Shown: positions 1 through 11,499, counted from the stretch's first letter. The stretch: DNA of 64,000 bases from Cycas panzhihuaensis (GCA_023213395.1 CM041465.1:7440001-7504000); one strand, 5' to 3'. The notes: generated by a model not told the origin, from the letters alone. Numbers and translations: made by a program.

Positions 1-2349
1 CTGATCGATAAGGGGGTTCCATATGTCCTTAGTCATCCTCCCTATAAAGAGAGGCAGACCAAGGTAGATTATGGGAAGCTTTTTAATGCTCATCTCAAGG
101 ATTCTGCTTATCCTACCTTGAATATGGCCCATGGTATTTATAAAGAAGACATTACTCTTGTTCAAGTTTATCTTTTGGTTTGTGGCCTCCTCAAAGTGGC
201 CCAAGATCTCTTTAAATTTGGAAGCCTCCCTTAAGGTAGCGTTCCCTAAGAAGATATTGTTGTCCACAAATTGATGATGGACCATGTTATCCACTCCAGA
301 TGTCAGCTTTATACCTTTTACGGCCCCCTGTCTTCTGACGGACTCCAAGGTTCTACCCAGAAGCTCAGCCATCATAATATACAAGAAGGGAGAGAGAGGG
401 TCACCCTGCCTCAACCCCCTAAATCTCGAAAAAAAACTAGAGGAAGAGCCATTTATGATGACAGAGAATTGCGGCTTACCAATGCATAGTCTTATCCATG
501 ATCGCCAAGTCTCCCCAAAACCAAAAGCACCAAGGCATTCTAACAAACAGTCCTAGGAAACCCTATCAAAGGCCTTCGTGAGGTCAATCTTGATAAGCAT
601 CACATGCTCTTTCCTTTCTGCAGCTGAATGGATTGTTTCGTGGACAACAATATAGCCATCGTATATCTGCCTACCCTGAAGAAAACCATCTTGATTCTGG
701 GAAATGATATTTGGCATGATTTTCTTCATTCTGTTCACCAGAACCTTAGTTATGATTTTGTATTTAACATTACAAAGGCTAATGGGGTGGAATTCCTCCA
801 TCCTTTTTGCCCCATCTTTTTTGGGGATAAGGACAAGGAATGTGGTCTGCCACTCCTGCAAGATCTTTCTGTTCACTTGAAACTCCTCCATTGCTTCCAT
901 AAGATCCCCCTTAATAATGTCCCAGAATTCTTGAAAAAACCCCAGAGGAAAACCATCGGGACTTGGGGCTTTATCTTTCTTCATACCAAATAGTGTCGCC
1001 CTGATCTCATCCTGGGTGAATGGGGCAATAAGCTGGGCATTTTGCTCTTCATTCACCAAGCAGGGAATATTATTCAGGAAGTCATTCCTCCTATCCTCGT
1101 TCTCGCCTATCGGTTTAGTGAATAGATCCTTAAAATAATCGCAAGCCAACTCCTTCATACCCTCATCCGAGCTGACAATAGATCCATCATCCTTTTAAAG
1201 ACTATTGATTCTGTTGTTCGCTCTATGTTTTACAGTGGTCATATGGAAAAATCTAGTATTTCTATCGCCTTTGGCCAACTAAAGTGCCCTAGATTTTTGT
1301 CTCCAATGAATCTCCTCTCTATTGAGGATCTCCTCCATAGTCTCGGTGAGCTCCTTCTCATCCTTATCTAGCTCCGCTGATCTACCCAACCACTCAATCT
1401 GTTCCTCTATGCCTTTCAGGTCCTGGATAGTTTTGTCCTTTTGTTCACTTATGTTTTTAAAAACTTCCTCGTTCCAAACCTTTACTTGTCTTTTGACCCA
1501 GTCCAGCTTCTTTGAAAATCTATACATAGCGTGTCCTTTAATATCAATGCCCCACCATTCCTTAATTCTTTTCTGTAGGTCTGAATGACGAAGCCACATT
1601 AATTCAAATCTGAAGGGGGCCCCAATGAATTTTTTGGGATCTGAAAATTGCATCAAGAGGGGCGAGTGGTCCAAGCTGATCCTTGGCAAAGCCTCTAAGG
1701 CGAAGTCGGAGAAGCACCTCATCCAATCACAGTTGACCAAAGAACTCCGTCAAATTTTAATTTGAATAAGGCTGTCCCCCAACCTCTTATTGGACCAGGT
1801 GAAGGATGCCCCCCTGAGGTTGACATCTTCCAACCCCCCTTGTTGTAGAAAGTCGCTAAATTCGGCCATACTAGTAGTCCATCCCCCGGTGCCTCCTCTC
1901 TTATCTCCAGGGGATAAAGCTATGTTAAAATCACCCACCAGTAACCAAGGGAGTCAGCAATCCCTGTGTGCCTCAATCAATCTATCCCAAAGCCTCTTTC
2001 TGGATACCTAAAGAATTGGGGCCTATACATTGGTAGCAAGCCATGAGATGTTGTTGCTTTTGTTCGTTAATCAAACCGAAATAAAAGACTCCTCAATCAA
2101 AAAGATTTCTCCCGACCAGATAGATGGGTTCCAAAGCACCATTAATCCCCCAACTCCTTGGCTATAGTCTCTCTCTATGCCATCAGCATGCTTCCAAATT
2201 TTATTTCTAATCTTTGTTCCTTTCTCCTTGCACAGCTTGGTTTCTTGCAGAAATAACAGATCCAATTGATGTCTGATTCTCATGTCCTTAATAATTCTCT
2301 GCTTCGAAGGGGCATTCAAACCCTTGATATTCCATGACATAATTTTCAT
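1..2349 (-). pseudogene. LINE-A ORF2, endonuclease-reverse transcriptase (partial)
   Basis: The frame starts at ATG 2349-2347, overlapping the ORF1 stop as TGATG, or at the in-frame ATG at 2370. An APE-type endonuclease comes first: MSWNIKGLN (near 2335), QETK (near 2245), GDFN (near 1930) and LDHSPLL (near 1665). Reverse transcriptase follows from about 1158: FHPISLCN, QDGFLQGRQI, and KIDLTKAFDRVS, where the metal-binding Asp of motif A is present. The motif C box near 270 reads FVDN instead of FVDD, so one catalytic Asp is lost. All these pieces are in one frame, interrupted only by stops such as TAG for Trp after DRVS near 555. The RNase H and zinc-finger tail seen in LINE-B would lie off the left edge. 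Inactive. Confidence 0.85.
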
Positions 2350-3725
2350 CACTTCTTTCTTAGTTTCCAAACCTCAGCAGTATCCCCTTTTGGGGGTTCT
2401 CTGCCTACTGTGCTGGATCTCAGAATAGGTCCTTTAAGGAATGCTTCCTTTAAAGTTTTCTGGGTACCAAGATCCACTTGGGCCACCGATTCTTTCTCCC
2501 TTTGCAACTTAAAAGGTGGCCGCCCAACCTTCTTCTCAGCTCTCATATCAGGCATCTTCTTTTGAGATAAAGACAGTTGCGGTAGTGAATCGAGGACTGG
2601 CCTTCCTAATTCCACTGACTCCTCAGTACCGTCAAGCCCCTGATTCACTTCAACATCTGTGGGCAGATCTGCCACCAACACAACCTTTTTATCTTTCTTT
2701 TCCTTCTGCCTTATTGGCTCATACAGATCAGTGTGGATTGGGGAACCTACTCCAGAAGAGGAGAGATCCCCCGATCCAGTCGCTCCAGCCGGCCACTCCT
2801 GAACAGGGGCCTGAGCCACTTGATCGTCTTCTTCCAAGAGCGTGTCCTCCTCATTTGGGTCAAAACCCATGTTCGGGAAAGAGGCCTCCGCGGCCTCCAT
2901 TGGCGCTGGGCGTTCATAACCCGCCCCTTTTTCTTGGGGGTTTGACTCTAGTGGATCTTCTTCTTCCTCATCTTTTGAGGGCTACACGCCCAGGCACTTT
3001 TAGGGCAGATGCCCCAAATTTCTACAAGTTGAACATCTAAAGTGGTCCATCTCATAAACCAGCAGTTGAACCCAACTCTTATCTGGCAAATCCATCCAGA
3101 TATCATCTAAGAGGGGCTTGTCTAAACTTGCCAGGGCACAAATTATGGCATTTATGAGCCTACTCCTGTTCTTCGTTGCGGAGTCAACTGCTAGTAGAGG
3201 GCCCACCACTTTCGCTATGCCTCTAAACACCTTAGGGTTCCAGTGGTAAAGGGGGAGGCCCGGAAGTTGGATCCATATGGGAGCTTATCTAATTTTAGGG
3301 CTTGAGGGATCAAAATCCTTATGCCATTTCTCAAGAGAAAGGGCCTTTCTTCCAAACATCCATGGTGCCCTGATTAGTATGCTGGACATGTCTTCATAAG
3401 AGGCAAATTTAAATAGCACACAGCCCTTGGGCATGGCTATTACCTCCACACTGCTCGCTGTTTTCCATTTTGTCTTTACCCAAGTTCTAATGGATTCCAG
3501 CCCTGGCCTGGGGCCTGAGAATCTACCAACAAGGCAATTCTCCCATAATTTTTCAGTTTTTTCCACCAGAGCCAGTGAGATCTTCAGTCTTGCTTTATTA
3601 TCCTCGAACATAGGTGTTAGGTCAAAGGATTCCTTTTCATTCATTTTCAAAGCATCCTGATAGGTTCTCCCCAAAGTCAGGTTAGGGTTCTGGTTCTGAT
3701 TTAGAGGGAAATGATCTTTTTCCAT
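2349..3725 (-). pseudogene. LINE-A ORF1, gag-like RNA-binding protein with zinc knuckle
   Basis: A single frame of about 459 codons runs from ATG at 3725 to TGA at 2349-2351, broken only by in-frame stops: TAA near 3285, TAA inside the zinc knuckle near 3000, and TAG near 2978. The N-terminal half resembles the DUF4283 domain of plant LINE ORF1 proteins (residues about 45-150, including the motif FKFASYEDM). A CCHC knuckle follows, starting CSTCRNLGH near 3030, with the first stop two residues after the histidine and the last cysteine just beyond it. The C-terminal third is acidic and low complexity (EEEEDP, LLEEDD). No frameshift is seen. The stops fit C-to-T change. The product would bind element RNA for retrotransposition. 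The tail overlaps the ORF2 start in a TGATG arrangement. Confidence 0.8.
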
Positions 3726-4302
3726 TTTTTAAAAAATTTAAAACAAAAGAGGAAAGCTCCAAATAGGAAAACAGTGGCATACCATTTCATCTTCAAGCTT
3801 GCTATCGAGGGGCAAACATCCAAAATCTTTGCCGTATGCCCGTCATTTCCCTTCAAAGCTTCTCTAGCTCCACGTTTGGGTCTGTTATGCAGTCTATTTG
3901 CATGGCTATGAGACCCGCGTCCTTTCCCTAGCCTCTTCACGCCTGATAGTCCTACTGTATCGTGGCAGGTCTCATCTTCCAGATGAACAAAATGAGGTTT
4001 CAAAAATTCTGGCATCCACGTTCAGGCACTGGAGACTCTAGCCCTTAGTTGCTGAAGGTATCCAGCTCTGGCACCTTTGCCTGGTAGCCCGTCTACCACT
4101 TGGGTGAACTTGTTCACATACTGCCTAACCTCTGACTTAACATGAGTGAAGATAGACCAAAAAACATGTTGAGAATCTAGCCAGCTGGCGCTGTCATTAC
4201 CCTCCAAGGGACGCCATGGCATTCGTAGCCCAGTCGCTGCGATTTCTGTCTCAGCCGCGTCGTAACCCTAGCTGCAGATCCTCGCGTTCGCTTCCTATTA
4301 GG
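3726..4302 (-). other. LINE-A 5' untranslated leader
   Basis: This stretch lies upstream of ORF1 on the minus strand and is richer in G+C and CpG than most of the window, as expected for a LINE internal promoter and 5' UTR. Two short open frames occur (4222-4022 and 4015-3701). Neither has a recognisable domain and both are probably chance. I see no promoter motif I could name. Confidence 0.5.
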
Positions 4303-4481
4303 ATGAATTATTAAAATTCTTTAATCACAGTTATTATTGTGATTTAATTATTAATTGATAAATGATTTTATGTGTTGAGTTATTATTGTAATCTACTTTA
4401 TATTCACCTACTACCTAAATCTTTCCTATTTGTCTTCTCTTTCCTTAAGAAGATTTAAATTATTGGGTTTTATTTTTCAAT

Positions 4482-5500
4482 ATGGCACTTATGCGAAGAA
4501 TCTCTTATACACCAATTCTAGTTTTAACTGGCTCTAACTATGCTAACTGGAAAAATAGAATATCCCAAGAGCTCAAACAATAAAAAATAGGGTGATATAT
4601 TACATGGGAATTTATAAAACCTAAAGATGAAACATTAGAAGCCTATATAGTCTATCTGATAAACTATGAGAGAGCACTAGGAACCATCCTATCTTCTCTC
4701 TCCCCAGATATCAGTAGGTAGTTCTTTGTAATAGATAATTTAGCCACTGTCTAGAAAACTCTTAAAGGAAAAGTATGATATGGTTGATACACAATAATTA
4801 GCTACATTAGAACAATAAATGTATAATTTAAATTATGAAGATTTTTTTAAAGTTAAAGATATTTTATCTAAACTTCAACTCATTAATAAAGGCCTAGTAA
4901 ATTGTATCAAATCTTCTACAAAAGTAGGTGATAAAGAAGTCATTGTAATACATGTAAAAGACGATGATACACTCGTCCGTCTTGCACTTAACAAACTGCC
5001 AAAACATTTTAATCTTTTCAAAACCATTAAGAAAAAGGTAGGACATCCACTAATTACTTTTGATCAATTAATGAATCAACTTATCGAACATCAAAACATG
5101 TTGATTTAGACTAGAAAATTAAAAGATCCTTCATAGGCTCTTTTTTTCAAGTCATAATCATTTACTAAGTCTAAACATCAAAATAACCATCAAAATGATC
5201 ATCATCATCATCCTAAATTCCAGAAACCTCATAAAGGTTCATCCACTTAAAATAATTCTCATCATAACACTAAGTATTATGGATTTCCTAATTCTTAGAA
5301 TACCTTTAAACAATCATTTTCAAAAAGGAATACTATCAATATTAATCTTAATCATAACATCAATTGTGCTTACTATCATAAAAATGGGTATACCATTGTT
5401 GTCTCTAGGAACATAATTGCCTTTAAAGCTTGGAAAGCTTCCAAGGGGATCCAATCTTGATATAACAATTCTCATCATTCTCTAACTGCTTCTACAATAG
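4482..5500 (+). pseudogene. E1 gag remnant
   Basis: The frame begins MALMRRISYTP and continues with the family motif TGSNYANW, equivalent to the N-terminal gag segment of E2, E3 and E4. A good open piece lies at 4819-5109. The zinc knuckle near 5350 reads CAYYHKNGYTIVVS, with a Cys and the His replaced by Tyr and the last Cys by Ser, so it is non-functional. Stops at former Gln codons (for example after ELKQ) and at least one frameshift break it. In the intact family this protein would form the virus-like particle and package element RNA. Confidence 0.8.
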
Positions 5501-8500
5501 CTTTTTCAACACTAACCACTAAACCACCTATGTGGATTCTAGATTCAGGTGCTTCCCATCACATGATAGGACACCAAGAATATCTCACTCCATTTCAACC
5601 TGATTCAAACTTTGAAGAAGAGATTTCTTTTGGGAGTGGAACCCAACTTAAAGTCAAAGGATTAGGTGATGTTACATTAAAAGATGATTTAATTAAGGAC
5701 ATATTCTATGTTCTTGGCTTATTACCTAATCTTCTTTTAGTATATTAAATCTTCTAGAAAGATCTCATTGTAGAGTTCTGGAAAGATAAGTTTATTATCA
5801 AATAACCATTAAATAAATTTAAACTAATTGCATTAGGACCTGCAGATCATAAAACATGTCTTTATAGCTTAACAAGTCTCTAACATTTTAAAACCAAACT
5901 TTTTAGTGCCTTTATAGAAAAATTTGACCCATTTAGTAAGCTTTGTCATGCTAGATTTGGTCATATGAGTTATAAAAAACTCCTGTATCTAAGTAAGAAT
6001 GATATGGTTTATAGATTACCTACACTAAAAATTCTCTATGGTGTTTGTGAAGCCTGTGTAACAAGCAAACATCACATGGATCCTTTCCCAAATCATATTA
6101 GCTTTCGAGTAAAAGCTCCACTTGAACTTATTTATTTTGATATCTGTGGTCCATTCTAAGTACTTTCATACTTTAGAAGCAGATATTTCATCTCATTTAT
6201 TGATGACTTTTCTAATAAATACTAGGTATACATGTTAAAAATAAGAAGTCAAGTATTTGATATATTTGTTAAATTCAAAAATTTAGTCGAGAATCAAACA
6301 AGCTCTAAAATTAGAATATTTCGAACAAATAATGCTAAGGAAAACTTAAGCAACAATTTTACTAATTATTGTATGGAATATAATTTTAGCATTTAGTAGC
6401 ATATACTCCTCAACAAAATGGTGTTGTTGAACGTACAAATCATACACTTATTGAAATGACCAAATGCATGTTACATACAAAAGATCTTAACTTGAAGTTG
6501 TAGGTAGAAGCTATTGCTTGCTCTAATTATTTATTAAATCGCTTACCATACAAATCCTTACAAAATATTATGCTAGAACAAAAATGGTCTGGATGTAAAC
6601 CTTCTATTAAATACTTAAGAATTTTTGGTAGTGTAGCTTGGGAACATATTCCTACAGAAAAATACTAGAAACTTGATCCTAAAAGTATCAAATACATCTT
6701 TGTTGGTTACAATGAAGAAAGTAAGGCTTATAATCTTTTAAATCCAACTATGCATAAGATTTCAATATTACATGATGCTATATTTAATGAAGAAGGCTCT
6801 TCATAAAAAACTTCTTATGTTGAACCTCCAGTTGAAAACTTATTAACTAATACTCATCTAATTGATCCCAATAACATTCAAGCTGATCTTGAATCAATTG
6901 AATCCTTATCTACTCAAGTTGAAAATTGGACTTTAAAAGAACCAACTACTTCTACTAGTTAGCCCGCTTCACTAAAACAACAAACTAACAATAGCAAACA
7001 ACTTATTTGGGCTTAGAAAACTCTTTTTGATGCTGGTAGCCCTTTGGATACTAGAAGAACTTTTTCACAAAAACATCAAGCTAATTTGGCTTTAATGGTC
7101 AAAGTCATAGCTAGTGATGATCCTAAAACTTTTAAACAAGCAAGTAATAATCCCATATGGTAATAAGCCATGCAAATTGAAATAGATTCTCTTAAAAAGA
7201 ATTCAACTTGGGATTTAGTTCCTCTACCTTCCAGAAAATTATAGTTGATTGTAAATGGGTTTATCGAATAAAATTCAACTCTAAAGGAGCAGTTAAAAAA
7301 TACAAAGCCTGTTTAGTAGCAAAAGTATTCTCATAAATTGACAGTATTGATTATATCAAAACTTTTGCTCATATAGCTAAAATAAATACTATTAAAACTA
7401 TCATAGCTCTTGTAGCCAAATTTTGTTAGGAAATTCATCAAATAGATGTTAAGAGTGATTTTGTAAACAATGATCTCAAAGAAGAAATTTATATAAAATA
7501 ACCTCATAGTTTCATAAACAATCCTAATTTAGTATGTAAACTAAAAAAATTATTATATGATTTAAAACAAGCTCCTCGAACTTGGTATATAAAGATTGAT
7601 GATTATCTTCTATAAAATGGATATACTAACTGCATTAGTGATTCAAATATTTACTTTCAAAGACAAGATAAAAATATTACTATCCTAATTCTTTATGTAG
7701 ATGGCATCATCATAACTGGTTCCCTGCTCTAAAAAAAATTTTTCAATTAAAATCAATCTTAATAGACAAATTTGAAATGTTAGACTTAAGCCTCTTACAT
7801 TACTTTCTAGGTTTGCAAATTTGTCAATCGGATTCAAAAATTACTATTTCCCAGCTAAAATATATTACTGAATTGATAAAAAGATTTAATATGGATAATG
7901 TTAAGCCATCACCCATACCTTTACAATCAAGTATAAAATTAATATCTAACTATTCTTCTTAATTGTGTGATCCTACATTATATTGTCAACTAATAGGAAG
8001 TTTAATTTATTTAACTCATACTTGTCCAGATATATCTTTTGTTGTTGCTCTATGTTCTAGATTTATGCAAAATCTTCATGAATCACATTGGAAAGCAGCA
8101 TAACGTATATTATGATATCTTGTAAGTATAATATATTGTGGTCTAACATACAATATTTTCACTACTACATTAAAATTAACAAGATATATAGATTCTGATT
8201 GGGCAGGTGACTCTGATGACAGAAAATCCATGCTGGTTACATTTTCTTTCTTGATTCTTCACCTATTACTTGGTCAAGTAAGAAAATACAAACATTAGCT
8301 TTGTCTACAATGGAAGCTAAATATCGAGCACTTATCGAGGCAAGTAAAGAAACAATATAGATAAAATCCTTGTTAAGTGAACTCAGTTTGTTTCCTAACT
8401 CCTCTATTAAACTTAATATTGATAATTAAGGTGTTATATCTATTGTTACAAATCTTATTACTCACTCTAGAACTAAATACATTGAATTGCATCAATATTT

Positions 8501-8680
8501 TATTCGTAATCTTATTCATGATAATATTATTAATTTATTTTATTGTCCTAGATATATGTAGATTGTAGATATTCTCACTAAACCTTTGTCAGAAGTAAAA
8601 TTCAATAAATTATGAGATTTATTAAAGATTGAAGAAGTCTTCATCAAAGGGGGATCATTATGCTAAATTCTTCTTCTATC
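5501..8680 (+). pseudogene. E1 pol remnant: protease, integrase, RT, RNase H
   Basis: Protease (5530-5748) keeps WILDSGASHHMIGH with its DSG active site. The pre-integrase zinc and integrase region (5930-6780) shows CHARFGHM, then ELIYFDICGPF, where the first catalytic Asp survives. The second site reads RTNNAKEN, Asp replaced by Asn, while QQNGVVERTNHT survives. Reverse transcriptase (about 7160-8000) contains KNSTWDLVPLP, IHQIDVKSDF and LILYVDGIIITG, where the YVDD box has become YVDG. RNase H (8170-8640) retains IDSDWAGDSDDRKS. Frameshifts occur near 7240 and 7735 and many stops are present (IW followed by two stops at former Gln codons near 7160). Enzymatically dead. Confidence 0.85.
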
Positions 8681-8727
8681 TTCTTTCTTTCTCTCTTTAT
8701 TATATAAAAGATAACACTAAAAGGGGA

Positions 8728-9211
8728 TGCTAAAATAAAGTAATGTTATTTTTATTAGCCTAATTTTACTAAACACCTAATTATGTAAAGTTTGTTGAAA
8801 TAACAAACTTCTCACTCCAACGAACTTTTCTCCCCTTAAAAGTCTCCTCTTAGATTCTTGGAGACTGGTTTGACTGCCTATCTGATGGGTTGCTATCTTT
8901 AGGTAGTTAAGTATTACATTATAGACAGATGAACATAGTTTATATATGATGTGGAGGCTGGCTAGGTTGTCTTATATTAAAGATGTTGCTGAAACTTAAA
9001 TCAGTGCCAGAAAGAGAGAGGATGAGATCCTCACTAGAAACCTGTAATGTATAAGTGTTTTTATTAATATATATTTATATTTCTAAGGTGGTTTTTCATC
9101 CCTTAATGGAGTTTTTGATCTGTCTACATCTTGTGTTGTGTATTCATTAAATTAAATATTATTTGTATAGATTAAATGTAAATTTCTTAGATTATGCATC
9201 TACTACTAACA
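8728..9211 (+). repeat. E1 3' LTR
   Basis: The LTR starts TGCTAAAATAAAG right after the polypurine tract AAAAGGGGA and ends CTACTAACA. It shares blocks with the E4 LTR: a hairpin with arms AGTCTCC (8841-8847) and GGAGACT (8860-8866), the small hairpin GAGGATGAGATCCTC (9018-9032), and the U5-like segment TCATCCCTTAATGG. The length of 484 bp is similar to the LTRs of E2-E4. Confidence 0.85.
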
Positions 9212-9522
9212 CTCTTTTTAACATGAGGGAAGTGTAGTTATCGTGGATAATTATGAAATGGAGGAGGTGGTGGCATCTGCTATTGATTGGTTGGCCTTAT
9301 TAAATTTGAGGCAGTTCCTTGGTTGACAAGCTATTAGAGTAGTTGTGAGGATCTTAAAAGATCAATCTTAATGTTTAAAAATTCACTTTTTAGGTCTGCA
9401 AATTCTTTTACATTCTGGTCATTATTGTTACTGAGATGTTCTTACATATTATGAAACACATCCTTAATGGTTGTGAAACTGCTTTTAAGTTGTTGGAGTT
9501 TATCAACCTGTTTGGTTGCCAT
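9212..9522 (-). pseudogene. E0 gag fragment (Ty3/gypsy-type)
   Basis: From ATG at 9522 the minus strand encodes MATKQVDKLQQLKSSF followed by a charged, Gln-rich and probably coiled-coil stretch, then MPPPPPFHNYPR and LHFPHV, where E1 breaks it. A Gln-rich coiled coil with a Pro-rich run ahead of the capsid domain is common in plant gypsy gag proteins. Stops fall where Gln is expected (ATG-TAA-GAA, CTC-TAA-TAG-CTT). The rest of the gene lies beyond E1 or the left edge. Confidence 0.6.
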
Positions 9523-11026
9523 TATTGATTATGAGCACTAGCTTATATGAGAGAAGATGACTGATCAAAATAGGACTAAATAGAAGAATGGGATTATATG
9601 AAATGGGAAGAGGAAGAAATAACAGAATAAAGAAGTAGGAATAAATGGGAAGAAGGGGATTTAAAAATTATGGGGATTAAGTGAGGGAATGAGAGGGGGG
9701 CAGACGTTGAGGTGTCTATAACCAGTTAATCCCAAAGTATAATGGCCTCACTTGGTATATCAAAACAAGCATGAAAAGCCAATCGAGATGGGGTAGGTGA
9801 GTTTTAAGTGAATTTTTTCACTAATGAGGCCCACAGGTAGCTTGGGTACTAATAAGCATGCAAAGTAACTACAAAAACTACCTTAATACAAAATGACCAG
9901 TAGGACATGTTAATCGAACTAAGGTATATGAATTTTAATGGTATATATATATATATTTACTATGGAAGAGTACTAGAAAGTGTGACTAAGTGGAGTTTTT
10001 TTTTTTGCTCTTCTTTTCTTTTTTTTTTTCTTTTCTTTCCTTCCCTTTTTTTTTTTTTTTTTCCTTCGAAGTACTTTAGAAATTGAGGTATGAATTTGGG
10101 GAGTACTTTAGATTTTTTTTTTAATAGTATAAATATTGTGTTGTATACTTTTAAATAAAAAGTGAGATAGGATGTAAATGATACAAGATGTCCTATTGAC
10201 CACTAGATAAGGTGTGCTAGTATTATAGGCCTACCAATAAGCTTCTGATATAGAAATTATGGGCAAGTAGTTTCATGGTGCTAACCACTAATCATTGCAC
10301 TACAAGACTTTAGTGGTTGATAGTTTACCTATGTTAGGGATCATTTGGGACCTAAAGGGGTCCCCCCGGATACTCAAAGGTAAATGGAGGTACATTCTAT
10401 AACTAGGTTTTGTCTAAGACTTGGTTCAAGAGTGTTATCTCTAGTCCTTCACACAAGGGGCAGAAAAGCCATGATGTGCTTAGCTAGAACGATAGATCCC
10501 TATGATATTTAAAGACTTTCAATACAAGGTCTCTACCTAACTACTTGGTTAGTCACCTGGCAGTGTTATCTACTTAGGAAGAGAGGTGGGAGGGAAAAAG
10601 GATAGCCGCCCAATGATGTTATCTACCCTTAGACTAATAATCTGATGTAGAAATTAAAATAAAGGAATGAAATTAAAAAAGGAATACAAAGAAGAAAGAA
10701 AATAGAGTATTCGTGTTACCTAGGGGAAGAAATTCCCCTTCCCTCATAACTCTTAAGTCATGCTAGTACTATTTCTCAATTTCCATAGATAGAGTATTAA
10801 GCAAAGGTCTTTCCTTGATCTCTACTTAAGTAGAGAGAGTACTTAATTTGACACAATTTTTTTTTTTTTTTTGATTTATTGAATAGCTTCCACGATCATG
10901 AATGTGGTTATTATACCACTTGATATGATTCCTTCAAGAATTCCTTTATACTTAATCAGAAAACTGAAATGTAGAACACAAATAGAGCAAAAATAAATAT
11001 AAAAATGGGCACTGAAAGTTTGTACC
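9523..11026 (-). other. E0 leader, part 1 (non-coding)
   Basis: This stretch lies between the E0 gag start and the E2 insertion and has no credible coding frame. It holds a pyrimidine-rich tract at 9997-10065, a (TA)n stretch near 9942-9957 and an oligo-T at 10858-10872. Its reverse complement around 10280-10380 resembles the G1 leader near 30255-30400 (shared TTAGTGGTTAG and a block like AAATGACCCCTATAGG). The two gypsy elements are therefore probably related. It joins the stretch at 25379-25764 once E2 is removed. Confidence 0.5.
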
Positions 11027-11477
11027 TGTTAGGAATATTAATATTAGCTTTATGTCACATGTTAATATTATAATTATAAGTTACTAAAGTTAGTTTTATA
11101 AAGTTAATATTTAATAATTATTAATCATGTAAGTTCGTTGAAATAAGAAACTGCCAATTTCAATGAACCTTTTACTCCTTAAAAAGCTCCTCTTAGAATC
11201 TAGGAGGTTGTCTAGAGGAGGCTATCAGGTTGTCCTAAGCCTATCTTAAGGCTGGTTTTATTTTTGTCTAGTATGTAGGTGGTTTTCATGTTTAGGTCTA
11301 ATTGTCATCGATATGTAAAAGTTTCAGTCAATAAAATTACTTTTAAGAGGTGGTTTTTGTTCTCCAGAAGGGGTTTCCAACCTGCGAATAATGCGTACCT
11401 ATGCAATATCATTTAATCACTGTGCTTACTCAATATTTTAGATCCTGTTGATATTGTACATGATACCTATTCTTACA
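11027..11477 (+). repeat. E2 5' LTR
   Basis: It runs from TGTTAGGAATATTAA to CTATTCTTACA and matches the 3' LTR at 24926 over its whole length, with scattered mostly transition differences. A palindrome at 11189-11207 has arms CCTCTTAGA and TCTAGGAGG around one A; the T at position 5 of the left arm makes one G-T wobble. The preceding GTACC is the target duplication. Confidence 0.92.
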
Positions 11478-11489
11478 TGGTATCAGACC
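11478..11489 (+). promoter_or_regulatory. E2 primer-binding site (tRNA-iMet type)
   Basis: TGGTATCAGACC directly abuts the 5' LTR. It matches the standard plant TGGTATCAGAGC except at one base and would prime minus-strand DNA synthesis. Only ten more bases of E2 remain before the LARD insertion. Confidence 0.8.
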
Positions 11490-11499
11490 AATCCAATAG

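Larger units (their letters stand above)
1..4302 (-). mobile_element. LINE-A: L1-type non-LTR retrotransposon, 3' part beyond the window
   Basis: Read on the minus strand the order is a G+C-richer 5' leader (4302 to about 3726), ORF1 with a gag-like nucleic-acid-binding protein, then ORF2 with an endonuclease followed by reverse transcriptase running off the left edge. This is the plant L1 layout. The right boundary near 4302 is marked by an abrupt change from G+C-richer sequence to A/T-rich sequence resembling a copia leader, so LINE-A may have inserted into element E1. Both ORFs stay in one reading frame over their visible length and are damaged mainly by nonsense codons. The exact 5' end and target duplication cannot be set because the 3' end is outside the window. 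Confidence 0.85.
4303..9211 (+). mobile_element. E1: Ty1/copia LTR retrotransposon, 5' LTR not in the window
   Basis: Gag, protease, integrase, reverse transcriptase and RNase H remnants occur in copia order, followed by a polypurine tract and a 3' LTR. The 180 bp before the gag ATG (4482) is A/T-rich leader. The 5' LTR and most of the leader are missing, perhaps displaced left by LINE-A. The element ends in CTAACA at 9211 and is followed by CTCTT, a candidate 5-bp target duplication whose partner is not visible. The right flank is a gag frame of element E0, so E1 inserted into E0. Many stops and several frameshifts make it inactive. Confidence 0.9.

Noticed and set aside
284-993. Plus-strand frames over the LINE-A RT region
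   Set aside because: They are shadows of the minus-strand reverse transcriptase, which carries recognisable motifs. The same applies to plus frames at 22821-23189 over LINE-B.
4482-8680. Alternative genetic code with TAA/TAG read as Gln
   Set aside because: Many stops replace Gln, but others replace Trp or Arg, frameshifts are common, catalytic residues are lost and other codons also show C-to-T changes. Decay explains it without recoding.
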